From NCBI GenBank assembly GCA_002436485.1, contig DJMK01000147.1, positions 1 through 5,111 on the forward strand: a DNA stretch of 5,111 nt, read 5' to 3'. This DNA comes from Proteobacteria bacterium UBA6492. Lineage in GTDB: Bacteria; Pseudomonadota; Gammaproteobacteria; UBA6429; Thiohalophilaceae. Made by a program: the position numbers and the translations under genes. The notes under the pieces are model-generated. The model saw only the letters and a program-made list of their open reading frames with translations. It was not told the origin of the DNA and did not search any database. Within the stretch, counting starts at the first letter, position 1, and the number at the start of each line of letters is the position of its first letter. Of this stretch, positions 1 through 5,008 are shown piece after piece.

Positions 1-54
1 CGTAATCTATTTCTGGACAAGTGGTCGTGAACAAACGCGCCTGTTTGCGGTGTA

Positions 55-816
55 TTATTGTTGGCTTATTTCACGCATACGCGGTACGGCCAGGCCAGCT
101 TCCTCCGCTTGCTGTATAGCGCGTGCCAGTCTGGCGGGAGCCGAGCGACCCATGCACATGTGCTGCAAGTCACCGTTAATACCTTCCAGCATTCCCTGGA
201 CAAGTTTTTCGCGATCAAAGGTGTGCCCGGTTAACCACTGCTGTATATCAATGACTTCATTGGCAATGGTGCGGGCAAGATCCTGATGGTTATTCCACAG
301 GTCATCCACATTTCCCTGGGTGACCAGTCCACAGATGTTGGTAGTCAGGATATACACGTTCTTGATTACCAGTTCATCCAGCAAGGCATCAGCACTTAAC
401 AGGCTGCGTGCGGGTATTTCCAGTTTCGCCAGTGCATCCACCAGGAAGTCGGCTTGTGGTCCAAAGGCTGGTGACGGGATCAGCACCTTATGGTCCTGGC
501 CTTTCTTTTTCTCAAACCAGACCGAGATGACGGTGGGATTGATATAGTCGTACTTCAACCAGTCGCGTGGTAGCAATTCGTTTTGTAACAGCCCGAGGCA
601 ACCATGCCAGGCTGCCGGTAAAGATTTTAATACTGAGTGCAAATCATTTTCGGCGACGGCAACCAGGGCAAGCAGGGGATCAGGGTATTTGTCTGCCACA
701 ACCTGCATGTCCATGTCCCGCGTAACAGGTATGACCGGATGACCGGTACGCAGTATGCCACGTGCAAACACGCCGCCCATTTCGCCAACGCCAATCATGA
801 CAATGGGTCGTTTCAT
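55..816 (-). CDS. Ketopantoate reductase-like (ApbA/PanE family) NAD(P)-binding protein
   Basis: A 253-residue protein with an N-terminal Rossmann fold: a beta strand leads into GVGEMG (residues 9-14), the GxGxxG dinucleotide-binding loop. LLQNE near residues 76-80 sits where PanE proteins have an LQNG-like motif. The second half looks like the all-helical C-terminal domain of 2-dehydropantoate 2-reductases. Lys152 and Asn160 match in spacing the catalytic Lys and the second conserved Asn of E. coli PanE, but the Asn expected four residues after the Lys is Ile156. The C-terminal Glu of the PanE substrate site has no clear match in the GRSAPARLARA segment (223-233). It is also about 50 residues shorter than E. 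coli PanE. True ketopantoate reduction is therefore doubtful, and a related 2-oxoacid or other substrate is possible. The ATG has a strong AGGAG six bases upstream. It is last in the riboswitch-led operon, 33 bp after the adenosyltransferase gene. Family assignment is fairly sure; function is open. Confidence 0.8.
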   Translation of the reverse strand: MKRPIVMIGVGEMGGVFARGILRTGHPVIPVTRDMDMQVVADKYPDPLLALVAVAENDLHSVLKSLPAAWHGCLGLLQNELLPRDWLKYDYINPTVISVWFEKKKGQDHKVLIPSPAFGPQADFLVDALAKLEIPARSLLSADALLDELVIKNVYILTTNICGLVTQGNVDDLWNNHQDLARTIANEVIDIQQWLTGHTFDREKLVQGMLEGINGDLQHMCMGRSAPARLARAIQQAEEAGLAVPRMREISQQ

Positions 817-849
817 TTATAACTCCTGGGTAGTTGTTTCTCGATGGGT

Positions 850-1398
850 TCAGGCCTTATCCGGTTGCCAGAAGACTTCCTTACCGTTTTCGTGACGTGC
901 GCAAACACGTGCGATAACGAATAAAAGATCAGAGAGCCTGTTCAGATAACGTATAGAATACGGGTTCACTTCGGAATCCCGGTGCAAGGTATAGGTGCGG
1001 CGTTCAGCACGCCGACAGACTGTTCGTGCAACGTGGCAATGGGCCGTCGCATGACCACCTGCCGGTAAAATAAATTCTTTCAGATAGGGCAACGATTCAT
1101 TAAATTTATCCAGCTGGTTTTCCAGGTAGTCCACATGTTTTTGTGCTAACGCGGTATGACCCGGAATACATAGCTCGCCGCCCAGGTCAAATAAGCGATG
1201 CTGTATAGTTTCGAGGCATTCTCGAATTTCTTCGGGTAGCTCATGAGCCAGAATAACTCCGATATGACTATTGAGTTCATCCACGGTGCCATAGGCTTCA
1301 ACACGTGCATTATCCTTGTCGACCCGTGAGCCATCACCTAGCCCGGTTGTACCGTCGTCGCCAGTGCGTGTATAAATTTTTGATAAGCGGTGTCCCAT
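850..1398 (-). CDS. pduO: PduO-type cob(I)alamin adenosyltransferase
   Basis: This enzyme transfers the 5'-deoxyadenosyl group of ATP to cob(I)alamin, giving adenosylcobalamin in the cytoplasm. The 182-residue length fits a single-domain PduO/MMAB-type enzyme. Family motifs appear in order: TRTGDDGTTGL (10-20, the N-terminal ATP-binding loop), RVEAYGTVDELNSHIG (32-47), DLGGEL (71-76), FILPAGG (109-115), HVARTVCRRAER (122-133, the arginine-rich active-site helix) and YLNRLSDLLFVIAR (151-164). The usual LPGG is LPAGG here, a mild change. The ATG lies 3 bp after the tonB stop and has AAGG about seven bases upstream inside the end of tonB, so the two are probably translationally coupled. Its place downstream of a cobalamin riboswitch fits the role, because the product of this enzyme is a natural ligand of such riboswitches. 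It is not homologous to the CobA/BtuR P-loop type. Assignment is firm. Confidence 0.96.
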   Translation of the reverse strand: MGHRLSKIYTRTGDDGTTGLGDGSRVDKDNARVEAYGTVDELNSHIGVILAHELPEEIRECLETIQHRLFDLGGELCIPGHTALAQKHVDYLENQLDKFNESLPYLKEFILPAGGHATAHCHVARTVCRRAERRTYTLHRDSEVNPYSIRYLNRLSDLLFVIARVCARHENGKEVFWQPDKA

Positions 1399-1401
1399 GT
1401 G

Positions 1402-2040
1402 TCAGCCTTTTGTAAGCATGTAAACAACTGGAATAGTAAATTGGTAACTTTGTGTATTGCCCTTGCTTAGCACAGGTAGCACGTTGCCGATTAATTCAAA
1501 TGTGCGTTTGGCATTATTATCCAGCACCGAGTAGCCTGAGCTATGTTTGACATTTACGTTGTGAATATAACCGGATTTATTTACATTCAGACCAACGATG
1601 ACCTTTCCTTCCCAGCCACGCTGCCTGGCCATTGCCGGGTAATGAAAACGGGTACGAAATTCTGTTTCCAGGTATTTCATCATGTCGTTGCTGCTCGTTG
1701 AAACTACTGCTTGCATCGGTTGTTGAGTTTGGCGGGTGGTAGTTCTTGTGTCGACGGTTTGTTGAGCCGCGACAGCTTTAACGGGCCTGGTCGGTTGTGC
1801 CTGTTTGATGCCTGGGCGCTTGGGTACCTTGTTTTCTTGCAGATCGCCGCGCGAGGTTGTGACAGGCACCGGGTTATCAAGCAGGTTGATTTGAAACGCG
1901 ACATGTCCTGACGGTTGTGAAGAGAAATTAACAGACCGGTCACTATTGAGGAAAAATGCCATCGCAACACCATGCAGCACAACCGAGACGAGTACGGTGA
2001 TCAACAAGGTTGTTGAAGGGAGTTGTGCCAGTTTTGTCAC
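1402..2040 (-). CDS. tonB: TonB-family energy transducer, GTG start preferred
   Basis: TonB links the inner-membrane ExbB-ExbD motor to outer-membrane transporters across the periplasm. From the GTG at 2038-2040 the protein has 212 residues. One N-terminal membrane anchor spans about 10-31 and contains SVVLHG, in which Ser19 and His23 keep the Ser16/His20 spacing of the E. coli TonB anchor. A basic, proline-containing linker follows (about 57-90), much shorter than the Pro-Glu/Pro-Lys repeats of enteric TonB. A C-terminal TonB domain (about 118-212) carries RFHYPAMA, then GWEGKVIVGLNV, SSGY and LD. The frame stays open to an ATG at 2068-2070, adding ten residues, but that ATG has no good ribosome site at normal spacing. 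The GTG has AGGAAG five bases upstream, and starting there gives an anchor position like E. coli TonB. First gene of the riboswitch operon, so its client is probably a BtuB-like B12 receptor. No receptor, exbB or exbD is present here. Confidence 0.93.
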   Translation of the reverse strand: MTKLAQLPSTTLLITVLVSVVLHGVAMAFFLNSDRSVNFSSQPSGHVAFQINLLDNPVPVTTSRGDLQENKVPKRPGIKQAQPTRPVKAVAAQQTVDTRTTTRQTQQPMQAVVSTSSNDMMKYLETEFRTRFHYPAMARQRGWEGKVIVGLNVNKSGYIHNVNVKHSSGYSVLDNNAKRTFELIGNVLPVLSKGNTQSYQFTIPVVYMLTKG

Positions 2041-2086
2041 ACGATCTTCCTGCGCAATGCTTGGTTTCATTTTATGTGCGCGAGGA
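2038..2086 (-). promoter_or_regulatory. Stem-loop covering the tonB Shine-Dalgarno, candidate riboswitch expression platform
   Basis: On the minus-strand RNA, TCCTCGCGCA (2086-2077) pairs with TGCGCAGGA (2056-2048), giving nine base pairs with one bulged C and a 20-nt loop. The 3' arm includes the AGGA of AGGAAG (2051-2046), which sits five bases before the GTG at 2040. The loop holds the alternative ATG at 2070. A second anti-SD copy, TCCTGC at 2098-2093, could pair with GCAGGA (2053-2048) instead. No U-tract follows any stem between the aptamer and the gene. Together these suggest control at translation initiation rather than transcription termination. The pairing is seen directly; the regulatory role is inferred. 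Confidence 0.5.
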
Positions 2087-2152
2087 CCTTGAGCAGGACA
2101 GCATGTCAGTCACTATCCGTGGGTAACGCCCGCCGCGACACACCCGGTAGCT

Positions 2153-2338
2153 ACGTCAGGCCGGTCTCCGGGCTTACAGGCTGATGGCGTACCATTCATC
2201 CGGTTCACCTTCCCGTCTGCCGACAGTGGTCTTTGAACCGGTTAACCTGATTACCGTTGCGGGGGCAGCGCCGGATTCCCAGCACTAGGCTGGCCACCGG
2301 CTTCCCGTTTCACCCTGTGTTCAGGGCACCTGAAACGT
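2153..2338 (-). promoter_or_regulatory. Cobalamin (B12) riboswitch aptamer
   Basis: Read on the minus strand, this is a complete cobalamin aptamer. It opens with AGGTGCCC (near 2331-2324), continues with ACGGGAAGCCGGTGG (about 2308-2294), then has the core GCGCTGCCCCCGCAACGGTA (2271-2252). It ends with the B12 box AGCCCGGAGACCGGCC (2174-2159), which fits the AGYCMGGAGACCKGCC consensus. The closing P1 stem forms between 2338-2329 and 2160-2153: eight pairs with a two-base bulge. The order, spacing and roughly 186-nt size match the AdoCbl-type class. It lies 112 nt before the tonB GTG and should repress the tonB-adenosyltransferase-reductase operon when cobalamin is plentiful. Covers most of the gene-free stretch 2071-2340. 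Confidence 0.97.
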
Positions 2339-2349
2339 AAATCTGCGGC

Positions 2350-2379
2350 ATCATGCGGTGAAGCTCCCCGCCATGTCAA
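2350..2379 (-). promoter_or_regulatory. Sigma70-like promoter of the riboswitch-tonB operon
   Basis: A perfect -35 hexamer TTGACA (2379-2374, minus strand) is followed after 18 bases by CATGAT (2355-2350), which matches TATAAT at four of six positions. Transcription would start near 2343, a few bases before the riboswitch P1 stem at 2338. That placement gives an aptamer at the very 5' end of the transcript and makes the promoter more credible than the hexamers alone. Confidence 0.65.
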
Positions 2380-2432
2380 GGGATGTAGCCCGTTGAACTG
2401 GTAGAAATCGTGGCATGGTCAATTACTGAGCA

Positions 2433-2461
2433 TTCGCGTCTAGAGGTCAGTGACCTATAAT
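2433..2461 (+). promoter_or_regulatory. Candidate promoter for the ParA-like gene
   Basis: A perfect -10 hexamer TATAAT (2456-2461) has a weak -35 TTCGCG (2433-2438) 17 bases upstream. The palindrome at 2444-2456 fills the spacer and touches the -10, as expected of a repressor or activator site. A second TATAAT at 2491-2496 has no acceptable -35. Transcription from the first would begin about 100 bases before the gene start. The weak -35 hints that an activator or another sigma factor may be needed. Confidence 0.35.
2444..2456. repeat. Palindrome AGGTCA-G-TGACCT, candidate operator
   Basis: A perfect inverted repeat with 6-bp arms around a single central G, flanked by TA on the left and TA on the right after one mismatch each side. 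It overlaps the first base of a TATAAT hexamer, so a protein bound here would touch RNA polymerase. I do not recognise it as the site of a named regulator. Confidence 0.5.
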
Positions 2462-2495
2462 TAGGGGTATCTTTGCCTACTCATTAACCATATAA

Positions 2496-2510
2496 TTATT
2501 AGGCTAATAA
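2496..2510. repeat. Palindrome TTATTAG-G-CTAATAA, candidate operator
   Basis: A perfect 15-bp inverted repeat with 7-bp arms around one central base, AT-rich, between the second TATAAT and the leader hairpin of the ParA-like gene. Its centre (2503) lies 53 bp from the centre of the other palindrome (2450), close to five turns of B-form DNA, so both would face the same side of the helix. The half-site sequences differ. Confidence 0.45.
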
Positions 2511-2542
2511 ATGGCCAACTCCGTGTGACGGGGGTTGGGGGG
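2511..2542 (+). promoter_or_regulatory. Leader hairpin with a five-codon mini-ORF before the ParA-like gene
   Basis: CCAACTCCGT (2515-2524) can pair with ACGGGGGTTGG (2528-2538), giving about ten pairs with one bulged G, one G-U pair and a GTG loop. The same bases hold a tiny reading frame ATG-GCC-AAC-TCC-GTG-TGA (2511-2528) with AGG seven bases before it. The hairpin continues into a G run (2537-2542). There is no T-tract on the plus side, so it is not a terminator for that strand. The gene itself (2571) has no clear Shine-Dalgarno, so this leader may affect its translation. The structure is seen; its function is a guess. Confidence 0.3.
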
Positions 2543-2570
2543 CATGCGATCTTAATAACACGATAATGGT

Positions 2571-3263
2571 ATGAAACGCATTCTGGTTCTCAATTCAAAA
2601 GGGGGCTGCGGCAAGACGACCGTCGCGACCAACCTTGCTAGCTATTACGCCAGTGAGGGATTCACTACGGCGTTGATCGATCACGATCCCCAGGCGTCCA
2701 GCATGAAATGGCTTAGCCTGCGTCCGAAAGAAAAAGAGGAAATCTACGGGGTCGCGGCCTATGAACGTCTGCGTAGCGGGATGACCCAGTCATGGCAACG
2801 CCGTGTTTTGCCGGGCACCGACCGGGTGATCATCGATGCTCCGGCCGGAGTTATGGGACTGCAACTGCAGGAGTTTGTGCGTTCGGTCGACACCATCCTG
2901 GTACCGGTCTTGCCCAGTCCAATTGATATTCATGCGGCTACGCGTTTCATCGAGGATTTACTCCTGGTTGGTAAAGTACGTACCTTTGGTGTGCAGGTGG
3001 GCGTCGTTGCCAACCGGGTTAAAAAGAACACATTGGTTTATCAGTCACTGGAGCGTTTCCTTACCACGCTGAAGTTACCTTTCTTATCCAGCTTGCGTGA
3101 TACACAAAATTACGTGCGCTCTTCTGCACGTGGTATTGGTATCTTTGAAATGTGGGATCAACGCGTACAGCCGGACAAACTGCAATGGCAGCCTGTTGTG
3201 GACTGGCTGGAAAATTCTAGTGAAAACGCTTCTGTAAAGGCTTCAACCAGCCTGCATTCCTAA
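2571..3263 (+). CDS. Orphan ParA/MinD-family P-loop ATPase
   Basis: A 230-residue cytoplasmic ATPase of the ParA/MinD/Soj group. The deviant Walker A KGGCGKTT (10-17) carries the signature Lys10 and the P-loop Lys15. DHDPQ (37-41) is the switch I region, with Asp39-Pro-Gln as in ParA proteins. VIIDAPAG (86-93) is the switch II/Walker B strand, and NRV (148-150) is the usual adenine-contact motif. There is no N-terminal helix-turn-helix, so it is of the small, type Ib/MinD-like size. The tail (about 214-230) is Ser/Asn-rich and probably disordered; no amphipathic MinD-type membrane helix is obvious. No parB follows, since the next gene is convergent btuD, and I saw no parS-like site. Plasmid-style partition is therefore unlikely, and a role in positioning some cellular cargo is possible. 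The ATG start gives the normal family N-terminus although its ribosome site is weak. Family firm, role unknown. Confidence 0.9.
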   Translation: MKRILVLNSKGGCGKTTVATNLASYYASEGFTTALIDHDPQASSMKWLSLRPKEKEEIYGVAAYERLRSGMTQSWQRRVLPGTDRVIIDAPAGVMGLQLQEFVRSVDTILVPVLPSPIDIHAATRFIEDLLLVGKVRTFGVQVGVVANRVKKNTLVYQSLERFLTTLKLPFLSSLRDTQNYVRSSARGIGIFEMWDQRVQPDKLQWQPVVDWLENSSENASVKASTSLHS

Positions 3264-4039
3264 AGCGGTATAAACAGGTTATGTTGACCTGTGTTTATAC
3301 AGCTCACGTCATGACCATAAAGACGGTTCAGGTTATCGGTCGTTAGCAACTCATCAACTGGACCCGCCAATGTCTGTCCATCGACGAACATCATTAAGAC
3401 GTGATCACAGTAACGTGCCGCAAGATTGACATCATGTACGGCCATAACAACCGTTTTGTTTTGTTGTTTGACCACGTCGGAAAAATATTGCAGTAACTGG
3501 TGTTGATGATGCCAGTCGAGATGATTGACAGGTTCATCCAGTAAAAAGATATTGGGTTGTTGTGCCAACACCGTGGCGATCGCCATGCGCTGGCGTTCAC
3601 CGCCCGATAGCGAAGTGATGTTTCGTGTTTCATAACCAGCCAGATCCATGATGTCCATGGCGTGCCGTGCAAGCTGAATATCCCCAGGTGTTTCCCATTG
3701 CCAATTGTGCAAGTGTGGATGGCGGCCAATCAGCACGTGTTCCAGCACTGTGCCTGGAAACGGTTCGTGATTTTCCTGCAACAGTAATCCAATAGTGCGT
3801 GCGACTTCGCGTCGAGCATACTGTGCCAGGTTTGTTTGTTGCAGGTATACCGTGCCTTGATCGGGTTGGCGTAAGCCAGCAAGTGTGTGCAACAGGGTTG
3901 TTTTACCTGTCCCGTTCAAGCCGAGGATTGCCCAGTACTCACCTGCATGCACTTGCCAGTCTAGCTGCTGGCATAACAGCTTGTTGCCAGCTAACAATCG
4001 TAAATCACTGGTTTGCAGAGCCATCTTGCCAGTCATCAC
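3260..4039 (-). CDS. btuD: Vitamin B12 ABC transporter ATP-binding protein BtuD
   Basis: The cytoplasmic ATPase of a type II importer, which pairs with the permease encoded upstream. In its 259 residues: Walker A GLNGTGKTT (40-48), Q-loop Gln88 in LLQE, the ABC signature LSGGE (144-148), Walker B IFLLDEP (164-170), D-loop NHLD (172-175) and the H-loop His202 in VHD. All catalytic elements are intact. The GTG at 4037-4039 overlaps the btuC stop as GTGA. An in-frame ATG right after it (4034-4036) overlaps by one base, and GGAAG upstream serves either. Tight coupling with btuC fits 1:1 production. The family also includes siderophore and haem importers (FecE, FhuC, HmuV). B12 is chosen because of the riboswitch and adenosyltransferase nearby, so substrate is less certain than mechanism. 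The stop codon shares bases with the convergent ParA-like gene. Confidence 0.85.
   Translation of the reverse strand: MMTGKMALQTSDLRLLAGNKLLCQQLDWQVHAGEYWAILGLNGTGKTTLLHTLAGLRQPDQGTVYLQQTNLAQYARREVARTIGLLLQENHEPFPGTVLEHVLIGRHPHLHNWQWETPGDIQLARHAMDIMDLAGYETRNITSLSGGERQRMAIATVLAQQPNIFLLDEPVNHLDWHHQHQLLQYFSDVVKQQNKTVVMAVHDVNLAARYCDHVLMMFVDGQTLAGPVDELLTTDNLNRLYGHDVSCINTGQHNLFIPL
3268..3300. terminator. Strong hairpin at the convergent parA-like/btuD junction
   Basis: GTATAAACAGGT (3268-3279) pairs with ACCTGTGTTTATAC (3287-3300): twelve base pairs with a two-base bulge and a 7-nt loop. It begins four bases after the ParA-like stop codon and lies within the last dozen codons of btuD. It could fold in both transcripts. 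No run of T follows on the plus side, and only CGCTTTAG follows on the minus side. It is therefore not a classic intrinsic terminator, but it may protect or define the 3' ends of both mRNAs. Confidence 0.45.
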
Positions 4040-5004
4040 ATGCGACTTCCACGGTAGAGCAGAAATATAAATACGGGTACACCGATAGCGGCGGTGATTA
4101 CACCAACAGGCAGGTTGATATCGGTAAACATGCTGCGTGCCAGTGTATCCGCAATAATCAACAGGCTGCCACCGGCCAGCACACTCGCTGGTAATAAAAA
4201 GCGGTAATCATGCATACCGGTGAGGCGCAGCATGTGCGGCACGATCAGGCCGATGAAACCGATGCTACCGGCTTGTACCACGGCCGCGGCTGTTAGCAGG
4301 GAAGCCAGTACGTAGATCTGCCAGCGCAGTCGTTCGACGGGGACACCAAGCGCGCCTGCCTGCAAAGCACCCAGTGCAAGTACATTCAGATGACGCGCTG
4401 TCATGAGCGATAACAACAGCCCTGTGAGTAAGACAATAAAGCCAGGAAGTACATAACTGGCATAACTGAGATCACCCATTAGCCAGAACAGCATGCCCTG
4501 TATACGGGTGCCCGGACTGGTGGCCAGCAACAGACTGATCAGTGCCCCCCAGCCTGCAGCCAACACCACGCCGGTAAGCAGCAGTCGTGTGGTATTCCAG
4601 TTGCCACGGCCGTGGGCCAGTGAGAAAACCAGCAGGGTAGAAAAAAGGGCGCCGGCAAAGGCGCTGGACTGAAGTACCAGCGTGCCGGCACCGGCCAGTA
4701 TGGCGAGCAGGGCGCCGACCGATGCGCCACCGGAAACACCCAGGATATAGGGATCCGCCAACGGATTGCGCAATAACACCTGCATCAGTGCACCGGCGAT
4801 GCCGAGCAAGGCGCCGGTTATAAAAGCTGTTGCCGTCCGCGGGACGCGCAGTTCCCAGAGCACTTGCGCATTGACTGTCTGCGGGTGCTGAAATGCGTCC
4901 CAGACAGCGACAGGCACTGACCCGCTATTGAGACTGAACCAGCCGGCCAGCAAGGTGCCAGCGATCAGGGTCAACATCATGGGCCTGGTGCGTGACTGAT
5001 TCAA
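4036..5004 (-). CDS. btuC: Vitamin B12 ABC transporter permease BtuC (FecCD family)
   Basis: An inner-membrane permease of 322 residues (E. coli BtuC has 326), with roughly nine to ten hydrophobic segments. The family hallmark LRNPLADPYILGVSGGASVGA spans 78-98. GSIGFIGLIVPHMLRLTG at 247-264 is the region that contacts the ATPase in BtuCD structures, and LPVGVITAAIGVPVFIFLL fills the last membrane span (298-316). The longest frame begins with TTG at 5004, four bases after the upstream stop, but no Shine-Dalgarno precedes it. ATG codons at 4980 and 4977 are good alternatives, the latter with AGG six bases upstream, though they would remove the arginines (R5, R7) before the first span. It probably works with BtuD and a periplasmic BtuF-like protein that is not in this window. 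B12 as substrate rests on the neighbourhood, because FecCD permeases also carry siderophores and haem. Confidence 0.85.
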   Translation of the reverse strand: MNQSRTRPMMLTLIAGTLLAGWFSLNSGSVPVAVWDAFQHPQTVNAQVLWELRVPRTATAFITGALLGIAGALMQVLLRNPLADPYILGVSGGASVGALLAILAGAGTLVLQSSAFAGALFSTLLVFSLAHGRGNWNTTRLLLTGVVLAAGWGALISLLLATSPGTRIQGMLFWLMGDLSYASYVLPGFIVLLTGLLLSLMTARHLNVLALGALQAGALGVPVERLRWQIYVLASLLTAAAVVQAGSIGFIGLIVPHMLRLTGMHDYRFLLPASVLAGGSLLIIADTLARSMFTDINLPVGVITAAIGVPVFIFLLYRGSRM

Positions 5005-5008
5005 GGCG

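Noticed and set aside
28..47. Small inverted repeat CAAAC/GTTTG (32-36 and 43-47) just past the stop of the ketopantoate-reductase-like gene, as a possible terminator
   Set aside because: Only five base pairs plus a possible wobble, with a 6-nt loop and just two T bases after it on the minus strand; too weak to call.
50..822. Plus-strand reading frames antisense to the ketopantoate-reductase-like gene
   Set aside because: No recognisable motifs, rich in Cys/Ser/Arg as expected of reversed coding sequence; the minus-strand gene has a Rossmann motif and a good ribosome site.
2491..2496. Second consensus TATAAT as an independent promoter of the ParA-like gene
   Set aside because: No hexamer resembling TTGACA occurs 16-18 bases upstream, and the area is AT-rich, so a chance match is likely.
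2530..2542. G-rich stretch as a G-quadruplex
   Set aside because: Only two G runs are present, and part of the first is better explained by the hairpin with 2515-2524.
2571..3263. ParA-like gene as a plasmid partition locus or a sign of an integrated plasmid
   Set aside because: No ParB gene, centromere-like repeats, replication gene, integrase or attachment repeat is visible; the flanks are ordinary chromosomal metabolic genes.
3799..4194. Plus-strand reading frame of 131 codons across btuD and btuC
   Set aside because: It lies antisense to two clearly conserved ABC transporter genes, has no recognisable domain, and its composition is what a shadow frame would give.
3260..5004. The ABC transporter as a siderophore or haem importer
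   Set aside because: Sequence alone cannot exclude it, but the adjacent cobalamin riboswitch, adenosyltransferase and tonB make B12 the more economical substrate.
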